A DNA stretch of 64,000 nucleotides. Origin: Lutibaculum sp963816555. Its GTDB lineage: Bacteria; Pseudomonadota; Alphaproteobacteria; Rhizobiales; Tepidamorphaceae. The translations under genes were made by a program, and so were the position numbers. The notes below the pieces were generated by a model that saw only the letters and a list, made by a program, of their open reading frames with translations, ran no database searches and was not told the DNA's origin. The number at the start of each line of letters is the position of its first letter. Position 1 is the first letter of the stretch. The stretch lies in assembly GCA_963816555.1 (NCBI GenBank), contig CAWFLD010000014.1:1-64000 (forward strand), in the 5' to 3' direction. This document shows positions 39,033 to 47,310 of the stretch, piece after piece.

Positions 39033-39998
39033 ATGAAAAAGCTACTGATGGCAGGCGCAGCGCTCGCCCTGATGATGGGGGCCGCGCAGGCGCAGACCGT
39101 GCTCAAGCTCGGCCATGTCGGCGACCCCGGCTCGCTCTACGAGGAGACGGCGAACAACTTCGCCAGCTGCGTCAAGGACAGCGGCAAGGCCGAGGTGCAG
39201 GTCTTCGGCTCGTCGCAGCTCGGCAACGACGAGGAGATGCTGCAGAAGCTCAAGCTCGGCCAGCTCGCCTTCTCGATCCCGTCCTCGATCATGAGCTCGG
39301 TGTCGGACGTCTTCGGCGTCTTCGAGATGCCCTACATCATCAAGAGCCGCGACCACATGCGCCGCGTCCGCGACGAGCTCGGCGACACCTTCCGCGAGGC
39401 GACCCGCAAGAAGGGCTACGAGCTGATCGGCTTCTGGGAGAACGGCTTCCGCAACATCACGAACAACGTGCGGCCGATCGACAAGCCCGAGGACCTCGAG
39501 GGCATCAAGCTCCGCACCCCGAAGGGCCAGTGGCGCGTGAAGATGTTCCAGGCCTACGGCGCCAACCCGACGCCGATGGCCTTCTCCGAGGTGTTCACCG
39601 CGCTCAAGACCGGCGTGATCGACGGCCAGGAGAACCCGCTCGCCCAGATCTACTCGGGCAAGTTCCAGGAGGTGCAGAAGTACCTCTCGATGACCGGCCA
39701 CGTCTATTCGCCGGCCTATCTCGTCACCTCCAGCCGCAACTGGAAGGGCTGGGACGACGACCTCAAGAAGGCGATCTCGGACTGCGCGACGAAGTCGAGC
39801 GACTTCGCCTACAAGCGCTCGGCCGAGCTCGACGACGAGCTGATCGGCAAGATCAAGGAGGCGGGCGTCGAGGTGAACGACGCCGACAAGCAGGCCTTCA
39901 TCGACGCCTCCGGCCCGATCTACGACGAGTTCGGCCAGCAGGTCGAGGGCGGCAAGGAGCTCATCAGCAAGATGCAGGAGCTCGGCAAGGGCTCCTGA
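39033..39998 (+). CDS. dctP: TRAP transporter substrate-binding protein DctP
   Basis: This is the periplasmic receptor of a TRAP transporter. The 321-residue protein starts MKKLLMAGAALALMMGAAQA, a clear signal peptide cleaved after AQA. It contains the DctP features VLKLGHVGDPGSLYEETANN, LRTPKGQWRVKMFQAYGANP (the conserved carboxylate-binding arginine lies in this region) and PTPMAFSEVFTALKTGVIDG. The ligand is probably an organic carboxylate, not identified. The ribosome site gggaggaacagc is strong. A hairpin separates it from the permease genes. Confidence 0.93.
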   Translation: MKKLLMAGAALALMMGAAQAQTVLKLGHVGDPGSLYEETANNFASCVKDSGKAEVQVFGSSQLGNDEEMLQKLKLGQLAFSIPSSIMSSVSDVFGVFEMPYIIKSRDHMRRVRDELGDTFREATRKKGYELIGFWENGFRNITNNVRPIDKPEDLEGIKLRTPKGQWRVKMFQAYGANPTPMAFSEVFTALKTGVIDGQENPLAQIYSGKFQEVQKYLSMTGHVYSPAYLVTSSRNWKGWDDDLKKAISDCATKSSDFAYKRSAELDDELIGKIKEAGVEVNDADKQAFIDASGPIYDEFGQQVEGGKELISKMQELGKGS

Positions 39999-40016
39999 CG
40001 CCCCGGCACGACGCAG

Positions 40017-40043
40017 GCGGCGCCGGCCCCGTGCCGGTGCCGC
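40017..40043 (+). promoter_or_regulatory. Intercistronic hairpin between dctP and dctQ
   Basis: Eleven-base arms 40017-40027 and 40033-40043 (gcggcgccggc with gccggtgccgc) pair with one G-U wobble around a 5-base loop. It lies 18 bases after the dctP stop and about 50 before dctQ, as expected of an element protecting the binding-protein mRNA or partly terminating. Confidence 0.6.
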
Positions 40044-40095
40044 TTCTTCCCGGTTCCTCGCTGCGCCGCGCTCGACGCGGAGGGAGACGCCCCAC

Positions 40096-40656
40096 GTGCG
40101 CCCATTTGCCCGGTTTCTTGGTGAAATCCTGTCCTGGATCGTGATCACGCTGATGGTGGTGCTGACCTCCGTCGTGGTGATCGCCGTCATCTACCGAAAG
40201 GCCGGCGCCTCGCTGTCCTGGTACGACGAGATCGCCTCGGTGCTGCTCGCCTGGATCACCTATTACGGCGCGGCGCTGGCCGCGCTGAAGCGCAGCCATA
40301 TCGGCTTCGACGACGTGCTCCTCGCGCTGCCGCTGCCGGCGCGCAAGGTGGCGGTCGTGGTCGCGGAGGCGCTGGTGCTGTTCTTCTTCGGCCTGCTCGC
40401 CTGGGCCGGCTGGACGGTCCTGCAGATCCTGCAGGGCGAGACGCTCGTCAGCCTCACGTGGGTGCCCGTCTCGATCACCCAGTCGGTGATCCCGATCGGC
40501 GCCGTCCTGTTCATCGTGTCCGAGCTCCTGAGCCTTCCGGACTACTGGCGCGACATCATGAGCGGCCGCTCCTCGGAGCATTCCGTCATGGCGCACGGCG
40601 ACGCGCCGAACTCCGAGCACGAGATCGCCGCCCCGCGGACGGAGCAGGCCCGATGA
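40096..40656 (+). CDS. dctQ: TRAP transporter small permease DctQ
   Basis: This is the four-helix small membrane subunit of the TRAP system. The 186-residue protein has helices at about residues 13-33 (WIVITLMVVLTSVVVIAVIY), 45-62, 88-110 (VVVAEALVLFFFGLLAWAGW) and 125-145, with the typical LAWITYYGAALAALKRSHIG segment. It starts with GTG at 40096 behind ggagggaga. The C-terminal tail is polar and extended. The stop overlaps the dctM start by four bases. Confidence 0.9.
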   Translation: MRPFARFLGEILSWIVITLMVVLTSVVVIAVIYRKAGASLSWYDEIASVLLAWITYYGAALAALKRSHIGFDDVLLALPLPARKVAVVVAEALVLFFFGLLAWAGWTVLQILQGETLVSLTWVPVSITQSVIPIGAVLFIVSELLSLPDYWRDIMSGRSSEHSVMAHGDAPNSEHEIAAPRTEQAR

Positions 40657-41933
40657 CCATCGGCTTCATGTTTCTCGCCCTCGTGGCGATGGTCTGCATC
40701 AACGTGCCGATCGCCATCGCGCTGTCGCTCGCGGCGGTCCTCGGCATCCTCATCACCGACGGCACCGGCGCCCTCGTCACGGTCGGCGTCGACATGTATG
40801 GCGGCGCGCGCTCGTTCTCGCTGATCGCCATCCCGATGTTCGTCCTCGCCGGCGCCATCATGAACGCGACGGGCATCACCCGCCGCCTCATCGCCTTCGT
40901 CTCCGCGATGATCGGCTTCGTCCGCGGCGGCCTCGCCATGGTGACGATCGGCGTGTCGCTGTTCTTCGCCGAGATCTCGGGCTCCGCGGTCGCCGACGTC
41001 GCGGCGATCGGATCGGTGCTGATCCCGGCGATGAAGAAGCGCGGCTATGGCGGGGCGCTGTCGGCGGCCGTGACGTCGTCCTCGGCCTCGCTCGCCATCA
41101 TCATCCCGCCGTCGATCCCGATGATCCTCTATGCCGTCTCGGCCGGGACGAGCGTCGAGGAGCTGTTCGTCGCCGGCCTCGTGCCCGGCATCATCGGCGC
41201 CGCCGGGCTGATGACCGTCGCCCACATCTTCGCGCGTCGCTACGACCTGCCGAAGGAGGCGGCCTTCGACCTCAAGGCGCTGCGCCGCACCTTCGTCGAG
41301 GCTCTGCCGTGCTTCGCCCTGCCGATCATCATCCTCGGCGGCATCTTCGGCGGCCTCGTCACCGCCACCGAAGGCGCGGGCCTCGCCGTCGTCGCCGCGA
41401 TCCTGGTCGGCCTGTGGTACCGCGAGATCGACTGGGGGGCGCTCAAGCAGGCCATGCTCGAGGGCGGCATGCAGACCGCCGTCGTCATGCTGCTCGTCGC
41501 GGCCTCGGTGCTGATGGGCAACTACCTGACCGGCGCGCGGGTGCCGCAGCAGCTCGCCGCGGGGATCCTCGACCTGACGACGAACAAGTACATGATCCTG
41601 CTGATCCTGAACGTGTTCTTCCTGATCATCGGGTTCTTCCTGCACTCCGCGGCGGCGATCATCCTGGTCATCCCGATCATCGTGCCGCTGATCTCGCAGG
41701 CGGGCATCGATCCCGTCCATTTCGGGCTCGTCGTGACGCTCAACCTCGCGATCGGGCAGCAGACGCCGCCGGTCGCCAGCGTGCTCATCACCGCGTGCTC
41801 GATCGCCAAGACGAATATCTGGGACGTCTCGAAGGTGAACGTGTACTTCGTCGGCGTGCTGCTCTTCGTGCTGCTGCTCTGCACCTACGTGCCGGCGGTG
41901 CCGATGTTCCTGGTCGAGTATTTCTACAGGTGA
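40653..41933 (+). CDS. dctM: TRAP transporter large permease DctM
   Basis: This is the transport subunit, 426 residues with about twelve membrane segments. DctM features include FSLIAIPMFVLAGAIMNATG, FFAEISGSAVADVAAIGSVL, SSASLAIIIPPSIPMILYAV and AIGQQTPPVASVLITAC. It uses the sodium gradient together with DctP and DctQ to import a carboxylate (family knowledge). The start overlaps the dctQ stop (ATGA) and the crotonase gene begins 5 bases after its stop, implying one transcript. Confidence 0.93.
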   Translation: MTIGFMFLALVAMVCINVPIAIALSLAAVLGILITDGTGALVTVGVDMYGGARSFSLIAIPMFVLAGAIMNATGITRRLIAFVSAMIGFVRGGLAMVTIGVSLFFAEISGSAVADVAAIGSVLIPAMKKRGYGGALSAAVTSSSASLAIIIPPSIPMILYAVSAGTSVEELFVAGLVPGIIGAAGLMTVAHIFARRYDLPKEAAFDLKALRRTFVEALPCFALPIIILGGIFGGLVTATEGAGLAVVAAILVGLWYREIDWGALKQAMLEGGMQTAVVMLLVAASVLMGNYLTGARVPQQLAAGILDLTTNKYMILLILNVFFLIIGFFLHSAAAIILVIPIIVPLISQAGIDPVHFGLVVTLNLAIGQQTPPVASVLITACSIAKTNIWDVSKVNVYFVGVLLFVLLLCTYVPAVPMFLVEYFYR

Positions 41934-41938
41934 GGCCG

Positions 41939-42721
41939 ATGGCTGACGACGAACTGATCCACGAGGTGCGCGACGGCATCGCGCACGTGACGCTGAACCG
42001 GCCGCAGGCCCGCAACGCCCTGACCTTCGCGATGTACGAAGGCCTCGCGAAGATCTGCGAGGAGATGCCGACCGACGGCTCCGTCCGGGCCGTCGTCGTC
42101 ACCGGCGCGGGCGAGAAGGCGTTCGCCGCCGGCACCGACATGACGCAGTTCCGCGGCTTCCGGACGGACGACGACGCGCTCAGGTACGAGCACGACATGG
42201 ACCGGGTCTACAACACGATCGAGCGCTGCCCGGTGCCGACCATCGCCGCCATCTCCGGCGCCTGCACCGGCGGCGGGGCGGGGATCGCGGCGTGCTGCGA
42301 CCTCAGGATCACGACGCCGAACCTCAAGTTCGGCTTCCCGATCGCCCGCACGCTCGGCAACTGCCTGTCGGTGTCGAACCTGTCGCGCCTGTCGGAGCTC
42401 ATCGGGCCGGCGCGCGTGAAGGAGATCATCTTCACCGCCCGCCTCGTCGGCGCCGACGAGGCGCTGGCGCTCGGCCTCGTCAACGAGATCGTGCCCGACC
42501 ACGCGACGCTCATGGCCCGCGCCGCCGAGATCGCCGACACGATCGCCGGCCACGCGCCGCTGACGCTCAGGGCGACGAAGGAGGGGCTCCGGCGCCTGCG
42601 CCTCGACGGGGCGAAGGCCGAGGATTCCGACCTCATCCTCATGGCCTACATGAGCGAGGATTTCCGCGAGGGCATGGAGGCCTTCCTCGGCAAGCGCAAG
42701 CCGGAGTTCAAGGGACGATGA
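41939..42721 (+). CDS. Crotonase-superfamily protein lacking the hydratase glutamates
   Basis: The 260-residue protein has the crotonase fold: VTLNRPQARNALTFAMYEGL, the oxyanion-hole segments FAAGTDMTQFRG and GACTGGGAGIAACCDLRI, and a normal C-terminal CoA-binding helix. At the positions where enoyl-CoA hydratases carry two catalytic glutamates (KFGxPE and about 20 residues later) this protein reads KFGFPIARTLGNCLSVSNL, so both are missing. It may be an isomerase, hydrolase or lyase on a CoA ester instead of a hydratase. It is translationally coupled to the CoA transferase downstream (ATGA overlap). Confidence 0.87.
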   Translation: MADDELIHEVRDGIAHVTLNRPQARNALTFAMYEGLAKICEEMPTDGSVRAVVVTGAGEKAFAAGTDMTQFRGFRTDDDALRYEHDMDRVYNTIERCPVPTIAAISGACTGGGAGIAACCDLRITTPNLKFGFPIARTLGNCLSVSNLSRLSELIGPARVKEIIFTARLVGADEALALGLVNEIVPDHATLMARAAEIADTIAGHAPLTLRATKEGLRRLRLDGAKAEDSDLILMAYMSEDFREGMEAFLGKRKPEFKGR

Positions 42722-43935
42722 CGCAGGACGGAACGAAGGTCGGCGGCCCGCTTCACGGCATGCGGGTCATCGAGCTCGCCCACATCATGGCGGGCCCCGT
42801 CACCGGCCTGATGCTGGCCGACATGGGCGCCGACGTCGTGAAGGTCGAGAAGCCGGAGGGCGACGACACGCGGCGCTTCCTGCCGCCGGACGTCAACGGC
42901 GAGAGCGCCGCCTACCTGATGATGAACCGCAACAAGCGGGCGATCGCGCTCAACCTGAAGAGCGAGGAGGGCCGGGCGGCGCTGAAGCGGCTCCTGCTCT
43001 CGGCCGACGCGCTGATCGAGAACTACCGCCACGACACGATGTCGAAGCTCGGCCTCGGCTACGAGGAGCTGAAGGCGGAGAACCCGGGCCTGATCTACTG
43101 CGCCGTCTCCGGCTTCGGCCGGACCGGCCCCTATGCCCAGCGCGGCGGCTTCGACCTCGTGGCGCAGGGCATGTCCGGGCTCATGTCGATCACCGGCGAG
43201 GGGCCCGGCCGGCCGCCGGTCAAGGTCGGCGCGCCCGTCTCCGACATCACGGCGGGCATCCTGGCGGCGACGGGGATCGCCGCGGCCTACGCCCACAAGC
43301 TGAAGACGGGGGAGGGGCAGTTCGTCGACACCTCGCTCCTCGAGGCCGCGATCACGCACACCTACTGGCAGTCGGCGATCGCCTTCGCGACCGGCGTCTC
43401 GCCCGGCCCGATGGGTTCCGCGCATCCGCTGAACGCGCCCTACCAGGCCTTCCAGGCCTCGGACGGGTGGGTGAACGTGGGCGCCGCGAACCAGAAGAAC
43501 TGGCTGCGCCTGCTCGAGGTGCTGGGCGCGCCCGAGCTCGACCAGGACCCGCGCTTCTCCAGCAACAAGGGGCGCATGGAGAACCTGGCGGCGCTGACCG
43601 AGGTGCTCGACAGTCATTTCCTCACCGGCACGGTCGCGGAATGGCTGGAGCGGCTCGAGGCCGCCGGCGTGCCGGCCGGGCCGGTGCTGTCGATCACCGA
43701 GATGCACGCCGACCCGCACGTGCGGGCGCGCGAGATGGTGGTCGAGACCGAGCATCCGCGCGCCGGCCCGACCCAGGCGATCGGCCTGCCGATCAAGTTC
43801 TCGGCGACGCCCGGCGGCGTGAAGCGGCCGGCGCCGCTCCTCGGCCAGCACACGCGCGAGGTGCTCGGCGAAGCCGGCTACGGCGCCGACGAGATCGAGG
43901 CGATGATCGCGTCCGGCGCGGCCATCGCCTCCTGA
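42718..43935 (+). CDS. Family III (CaiB/BaiF) CoA transferase
   Basis: This class III CoA transferase (405 residues) would activate an organic acid by moving CoA from a donor ester. Features are LAHIMAGPVTGLMLADMGAD, VVKVEKPEGDDTRRF, LLLSADALIENYRHDTM and the catalytic aspartate D176 in KVGAPVSDITAG. With the TRAP transporter and crotonase it suggests uptake, CoA activation and processing of a carboxylate. CaiB/CaiD-like carnitine handling is one possibility but not supported by specific residues. The stop is followed by a convergent-terminator hairpin. Confidence 0.9.
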   Translation: MTQDGTKVGGPLHGMRVIELAHIMAGPVTGLMLADMGADVVKVEKPEGDDTRRFLPPDVNGESAAYLMMNRNKRAIALNLKSEEGRAALKRLLLSADALIENYRHDTMSKLGLGYEELKAENPGLIYCAVSGFGRTGPYAQRGGFDLVAQGMSGLMSITGEGPGRPPVKVGAPVSDITAGILAATGIAAAYAHKLKTGEGQFVDTSLLEAAITHTYWQSAIAFATGVSPGPMGSAHPLNAPYQAFQASDGWVNVGAANQKNWLRLLEVLGAPELDQDPRFSSNKGRMENLAALTEVLDSHFLTGTVAEWLERLEAAGVPAGPVLSITEMHADPHVRAREMVVETEHPRAGPTQAIGLPIKFSATPGGVKRPAPLLGQHTREVLGEAGYGADEIEAMIASGAAIAS

Positions 43936-43974
43936 AGCCGGGGCGGGGGCTCTGTGGAGAGGCCCCGCCGCTTC
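43934..43974. terminator. Bidirectional hairpin between convergent genes
   Basis: An outer stem gaagc/gcttc (43934-43938 with 43970-43974) and an inner stem ggcgggg/ccccgcc (43942-43948 with 43963-43969) lie between the CoA transferase stop and the GlcG-like stop. It probably ends both transcripts. Confidence 0.6.
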
Positions 43975-43975
43975 C

Positions 43976-44407
43976 TCATCCCGCGTCCGCGGTGAACCCT
44001 GCCGCCTCGATGCCGGCGATGGCGCAGGCCTCGTCGTTGTCGGATGTGTCGCCGGTGATGCCGACGGCGCCGACGATCTCGCCGCTGTCGTCGCGGATCA
44101 GCACGCCGCCCGGCACCGGCACGACATAGCCGTCGGCCAGCGCGCTCAGCGAGGCGACGAAATAGGGCTGCTCCTGGGCCCGCTTGAAGATCGCCCGCGA
44201 GCCCATCCCGAGATTGACCGCGCCCGCGGCCTTGCCGGCCGCAACCTTCGGCCGCATGTGGCTGGAGCCGTCCTCGCGCTCGAGGCCCTTCAGCGAGCCG
44301 CCGGCGTCGAGCACGGCGATGCAGAGCGGCTTGAGCCCCATGTCGCGGGCCTTGCGGCGCGCCTCGGCGATGATGGTGCGGGCATGATCGAGCGTCAGCG
44401 CAGGCAA
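43976..44407 (-). CDS. GlcG/HbpS family heme-binding-type protein
   Basis: This 143-residue protein belongs to the GlcG/HbpS (DUF336) family, often found beside glycolate oxidase and other oxidoreductase genes; some members bind heme or corrinoids. Signatures are LTLDHARTIIAEARRKARDM, LCIAVLDAGGSLKGLEREDG and VPGGVLIRDDSGEIVGAVGI. The start is a TTG at 44407 with a strong ribosome site (ggggagag) 7 bases upstream, giving the family N-terminus; no ATG or GTG fits. It converges on the TRAP-CoA transferase operon and may act on the same pathway. Confidence 0.85.
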   Translation of the reverse strand: MPALTLDHARTIIAEARRKARDMGLKPLCIAVLDAGGSLKGLEREDGSSHMRPKVAAGKAAGAVNLGMGSRAIFKRAQEQPYFVASLSALADGYVVPVPGGVLIRDDSGEIVGAVGITGDTSDNDEACAIAGIEAAGFTADAG

Positions 44408-44692
44408 GGCGGTCTCTCCCCGAATGTGTCGTCTTCGTTGCGGCCGGGGCGCGGACTCCTCGTCCGTCTCCCCGGGCCGGGGCGGAGTATCGCCGCTTTG
44501 GCGGCCCTCCGATACCCGTGCGCGCCGGGCATCGCAGGGGCCTGGCCGGGACCGTGCGCAGAGGACGGAGCCGTACCGCGGGCGGCCGCGCGACCGCTGC
44601 CTCAGTTTTGACGCAGGGGAAGGTTCAGATGTCGATGCTGGCAAGCGCAACGCTTGGCTTCTCTCGTGGACAGTCGGAACATGAGGCCTGCC
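44408..44692. other. Intergenic region with nested hairpins
   Basis: I see no gene between the GlcG-like start and the small protein. Two neighbouring foldable segments are present: an overlapping GC palindrome (ctccccgggccggggcggag, 44468-44487) and an interrupted stem with gtatcg (44487-44492) pairing with cgatac (44510-44515) around an inner ccgc-tttg-gcgg hairpin. A structured leader or small RNA is possible but not supported by any recognised family. Confidence 0.35.
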
Positions 44693-44905
44693 ATGTCCAA
44701 GCATATGGAAGCTCACCCGCACGGGGGCTCCTGCCCCGGGTTCGTCCCGCAGCAGGGGGCGTTCCGTGCCTGGCCCGTCTCGCGGCGCGGCCTGGCGGCG
44801 CTCAAGGACCTCGGCATGTCCGACGACCAGATCGCGCGCTATTTCGGCGTGACGTCGAAGGACGTGGAGCGCCTCGAGAGCTGCGAGCGTCCGCGGCTCG
44901 TCTAG
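44693..44905 (+). CDS. Small HTH-like conserved-looking protein
   Basis: The 70-residue product is not assigned to a family. Its N-terminus (MSKHMEAHPHGGSCPGFVPQ) has a histidine/cysteine-rich patch. The C-terminal half (GLAALKDLGMSDDQIARYFG followed by VTSKDVERLES) has the spacing of a helix-turn-helix, suggesting DNA binding. A gagg run lies just before the ATG at 44693; the frame is also open from 44654. Strong third-position G/C bias in this frame supports coding. It lies 120 bases upstream of pyrE on the same strand. Confidence 0.6.
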   Translation: MSKHMEAHPHGGSCPGFVPQQGAFRAWPVSRRGLAALKDLGMSDDQIARYFGVTSKDVERLESCERPRLV

Positions 44906-45025
44906 GCCGCCTCGCCGGTACGTCGATCCCGATCCGGGCGCACGGCGGCGGAAAGCGCGCGCTGCAAGCTGGCTAATCCTGCGGGAAGTTGCTAGAGGGC
45001 TCCCCGCAATCAGCGAGGCCAGCCC

Positions 45026-45721
45026 ATGTTCGCGAATACGTTCCCAGAGCGCGCGGTGATCTCCGAGCTCGTGGCGAAGATGCTGCTCGAGATCGAGGCC
45101 GTGCACTTCCGGCCCGACGAGCCCTTCACCTTCACCTCGGGCCTGGCGAGCCCCGTCTACATCGACTGCCGCAAGCTGATCTCGTATCCAAGGGTGCGCT
45201 CGGCCGTCATCGATTTCGCGGCCTCGGTCGTCTTCCGGGACGCCGGCTTCGAGCGCTTCGACAGCGTCGCCGGCGGCGAGACGGCGGGCATCCCCTTCGC
45301 CGCGTGGCTGGCGGACCGCATGGGCCTGCCCATGCAGTACGTGCGCAAGAAGCCGAAGGGCTTCGGCCGCGACGCGCAGATCGAGGGCACCATGAAGGAG
45401 GGCTCGCGCGTCCTCCTCGTCGAGGACCTGACGACCGACGGCGGCAGCAAGATCAAGTTCGCCGAGGCGATCGCCAAGGCCGGCGCGCAGGTCACCGACA
45501 CCTTCGCCGTCTTCTACTACGACATCTTCCCCGACACGCCGGCGCGGCTTCAGGCCGCCGGCATGCGGCTCCATTACCTCGCGACCTGGTGGGACGTCCT
45601 CGCGGCCGCCCGCGACCAGGGCCACTTCGATTCGGCGACGCTGGAGCAGGTGGAGGCCTTCCTCACGAAGCCTCTGGAATGGTCGGCCGCCCACGGCGGC
45701 ATCGCCGAGCTCGCCCGCTGA
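45026..45721 (+). CDS. pyrE: Orotate phosphoribosyltransferase
   Basis: PyrE joins orotate to PRPP to form OMP in pyrimidine synthesis. The 231-residue protein has FTFTSGLASPVYIDCRKLIS (substrate site), AGGETAGIPFAAWLADRMGL, YVRKKPKGFGRDAQIEG (the catalytic lysine loop) and the PRPP loop VLLVEDLTTDGGSK. The length matches the alphaproteobacterial form. The ATG at 45026 follows cagcgaggccagccc. The HAD gene starts 38 bases later and may be co-transcribed. Confidence 0.95.
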   Translation: MFANTFPERAVISELVAKMLLEIEAVHFRPDEPFTFTSGLASPVYIDCRKLISYPRVRSAVIDFAASVVFRDAGFERFDSVAGGETAGIPFAAWLADRMGLPMQYVRKKPKGFGRDAQIEGTMKEGSRVLLVEDLTTDGGSKIKFAEAIAKAGAQVTDTFAVFYYDIFPDTPARLQAAGMRLHYLATWWDVLAAARDQGHFDSATLEQVEAFLTKPLEWSAAHGGIAELAR

Positions 45722-45759
45722 GCGGGAACGCCACGAACGCGAAGAAAGGGACGGCACCG

Positions 45760-46488
45760 TTGCGCATCAAGGGCATCCTCTTCGACAAGGACGGCACGCT
45801 GATCGACTACGCCCGCACCTGGGTGCCGATCAACGTGCGCGCCGCCGAGCACGCCGCGGCGGGCGACGAGGCGCTCGCCGCAAACCTGCTTGCGCTCGGC
45901 GGCCACGATCCCGAGAGCCACGAGGTGAAGGGCGGCAGCCTGCTCGCCGCCGGCCACACCGGCGAGATCGCGGAGGCGTGGGTCGGCGCCGGCGCACCGC
46001 ACGACCATGCGAGCCTCGTCGCCGCGCTCGACAGGATCTTCACGGAAGGCGCCGCCGGCGCCGTCGCGGTGATGGACCTCGCCGCGCTGTTCCGCCGGCT
46101 CGCCGAGCGCGGCCTGAAGCTCGGCGTCGCCACGAGCGACAGCGCCGCCGGCGCGATGGCGACCCTGTCGCGCGTCGGGCTCGGCGGCCAGACCTTCTTC
46201 GTCGCCGGCTACGACAGCGGCCACGGCGGCAAGCCCGAGCCCGGCATGGTGCTCGCCTTCTGCCGCGAGGCCGGGCTCGAGCCGTCCGAGGTCGCGGTCG
46301 TCGGCGACAATCTGCATGACATCCGGATGGGCCGGGCGGCCGGCTGCGCGCTGTGCATCGGCGTCCTCACCGGCACAGCGAAGCGCGCCGAGCTCGAGGC
46401 CGAGGCCGATCACGTGATCGGCGGCATCGACCAGCTGGAGGCGCTGTTCGACCGCCTGGGCGTGTGGCCGGAAGACGCGGCGGCCTGA
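45760..46488 (+). CDS. HAD-superfamily phosphatase (Gph-like)
   Basis: This 242-residue HAD hydrolase has motif I FDKDGTLIDY (D9, D11), motif II GVATSDSAAG, the lysine in GGKPEPGMVL and motif IV VVGDNLHDIRMG. Phosphoglycolate phosphatase (Gph/CbbZ) is one candidate and would fit the RuBisCO genome, but motif I carries K between the aspartates and the cap domain alone does not settle it. The start is TTG at 45760 with aaagggacgg upstream, which gives the compact family N-terminus MRIKGILFDKDG. Confidence 0.82.
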   Translation: MRIKGILFDKDGTLIDYARTWVPINVRAAEHAAAGDEALAANLLALGGHDPESHEVKGGSLLAAGHTGEIAEAWVGAGAPHDHASLVAALDRIFTEGAAGAVAVMDLAALFRRLAERGLKLGVATSDSAAGAMATLSRVGLGGQTFFVAGYDSGHGGKPEPGMVLAFCREAGLEPSEVAVVGDNLHDIRMGRAAGCALCIGVLTGTAKRAELEAEADHVIGGIDQLEALFDRLGVWPEDAAA

Positions 46489-46495
46489 ACGCGAA

Positions 46496-46523
46496 CGCGC
46501 CGCGGCCCGGGGACCGCGGCGCG
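46496..46523. terminator. Bidirectional hairpin between convergent HAD and methyltransferase genes
   Basis: Perfect 10-base arms cgcgccgcgg (46496-46505) and ccgcggcgcg (46514-46523) flank an 8-base loop in the 62-base space between two converging genes. There is no T-run, but position and strength suit a shared terminator. Confidence 0.65.
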
Positions 46524-46550
46524 TCGATGGTCGAGCGGGGAGGGCGCGGG

Positions 46551-47183
46551 TCAGCGCACCCGCAGCACGACCGCGCGGCTCGGCACCGTGTCGGGCCGGT
46601 TCGGCATGGAGACGTAGGAGGGCGTCTCCTCCAGGACCTCCCAGGTGCCGTCGCTGACGAGCGTCTTCACGTGCTCGCCGACCTCGCCGTTCCACAGCGT
46701 GTCCTTGATGGTCGCGACGATGATGCCGCCGGGGCGGGTGATGCGGACGAGCTCGGCGAAGCCTTCCTTGCCGACATGGCCGGTCGTGAAGACGCCCGCC
46801 GACACGACGCCCGCGTAGCGGTCGCTCGGCAGGTCGAGCGTCTCGCCGAGCGCGGCGACGTGAAAGGCGCTGTAGACGTTCTTCGAGCGCGCCACCTCGA
46901 GCATGCCCTCGGAGATGTCGAGCGCCTCGGCGTTCTTGTAGCCGACGATGTCCATCCACTCGCCGAGCAGGCCCGTGCCGGCGCCCGCGTCGAGGACCGG
47001 TCCCTCGCCCCGCGGCAGGTGCCGTGTCAGCATGGCGAGGCAGATCGTCGGGTGGCGGTAGCCGAGCGTCGCCATCTCGGTGTCGTAGCGCTTGGCCCAG
47101 TCGTCGTATTTCTTGGCGACGTCCGCCGTGCCCTGCGCGGAATAGACGACGTCGAGGCTCTTGGCAGGATCGTTGCTGGTCAT
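46551..47183 (-). CDS. Class I SAM-dependent methyltransferase
   Basis: The 210-residue protein has the SAM-binding motif PVLDAGAGTGLLGEWM, acidic-loop ALDISEGMLEVARSKNVY and VVSAGVFTTGHVGKEGFAEL, followed by ITRPGGIIVATIKDTLW. These resemble the small WBSCR27-like methyltransferases; the substrate is unknown. The ATG at 47183 has agagag upstream. It is divergent from a choline-kinase-like gene, with 237 bases of unusually A+T-rich sequence between them, so the two may share a regulator. Confidence 0.85.
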   Translation of the reverse strand: MTSNDPAKSLDVVYSAQGTADVAKKYDDWAKRYDTEMATLGYRHPTICLAMLTRHLPRGEGPVLDAGAGTGLLGEWMDIVGYKNAEALDISEGMLEVARSKNVYSAFHVAALGETLDLPSDRYAGVVSAGVFTTGHVGKEGFAELVRITRPGGIIVATIKDTLWNGEVGEHVKTLVSDGTWEVLEETPSYVSMPNRPDTVPSRAVVLRVR

Positions 47184-47310
47184 CAGAACTCTCTTCTTGC
47201 TTGCTGTTCGGGGAGAGACGGGCGCGCCGCCGGAAGGCCGGCCATTGCGCGCCGCGGCTTGAATCCGTCGACGGCGCAATGATAACCGTATGTTGGAAAA
47301 TTTGGAAGTT

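Noticed and set aside
41939..43935. Carnitine CaiD-CaiB pair
   Set aside because: The crotonase lacks the catalytic glutamates and no carnitine-specific gene is nearby; the family labels alone do not justify the assignment.
45760..46488. CbbZ/Gph phosphoglycolate phosphatase name for the HAD gene
   Set aside because: The HAD core motifs do not fix the substrate and the gene is beside pyrE, not in the cbb operon.
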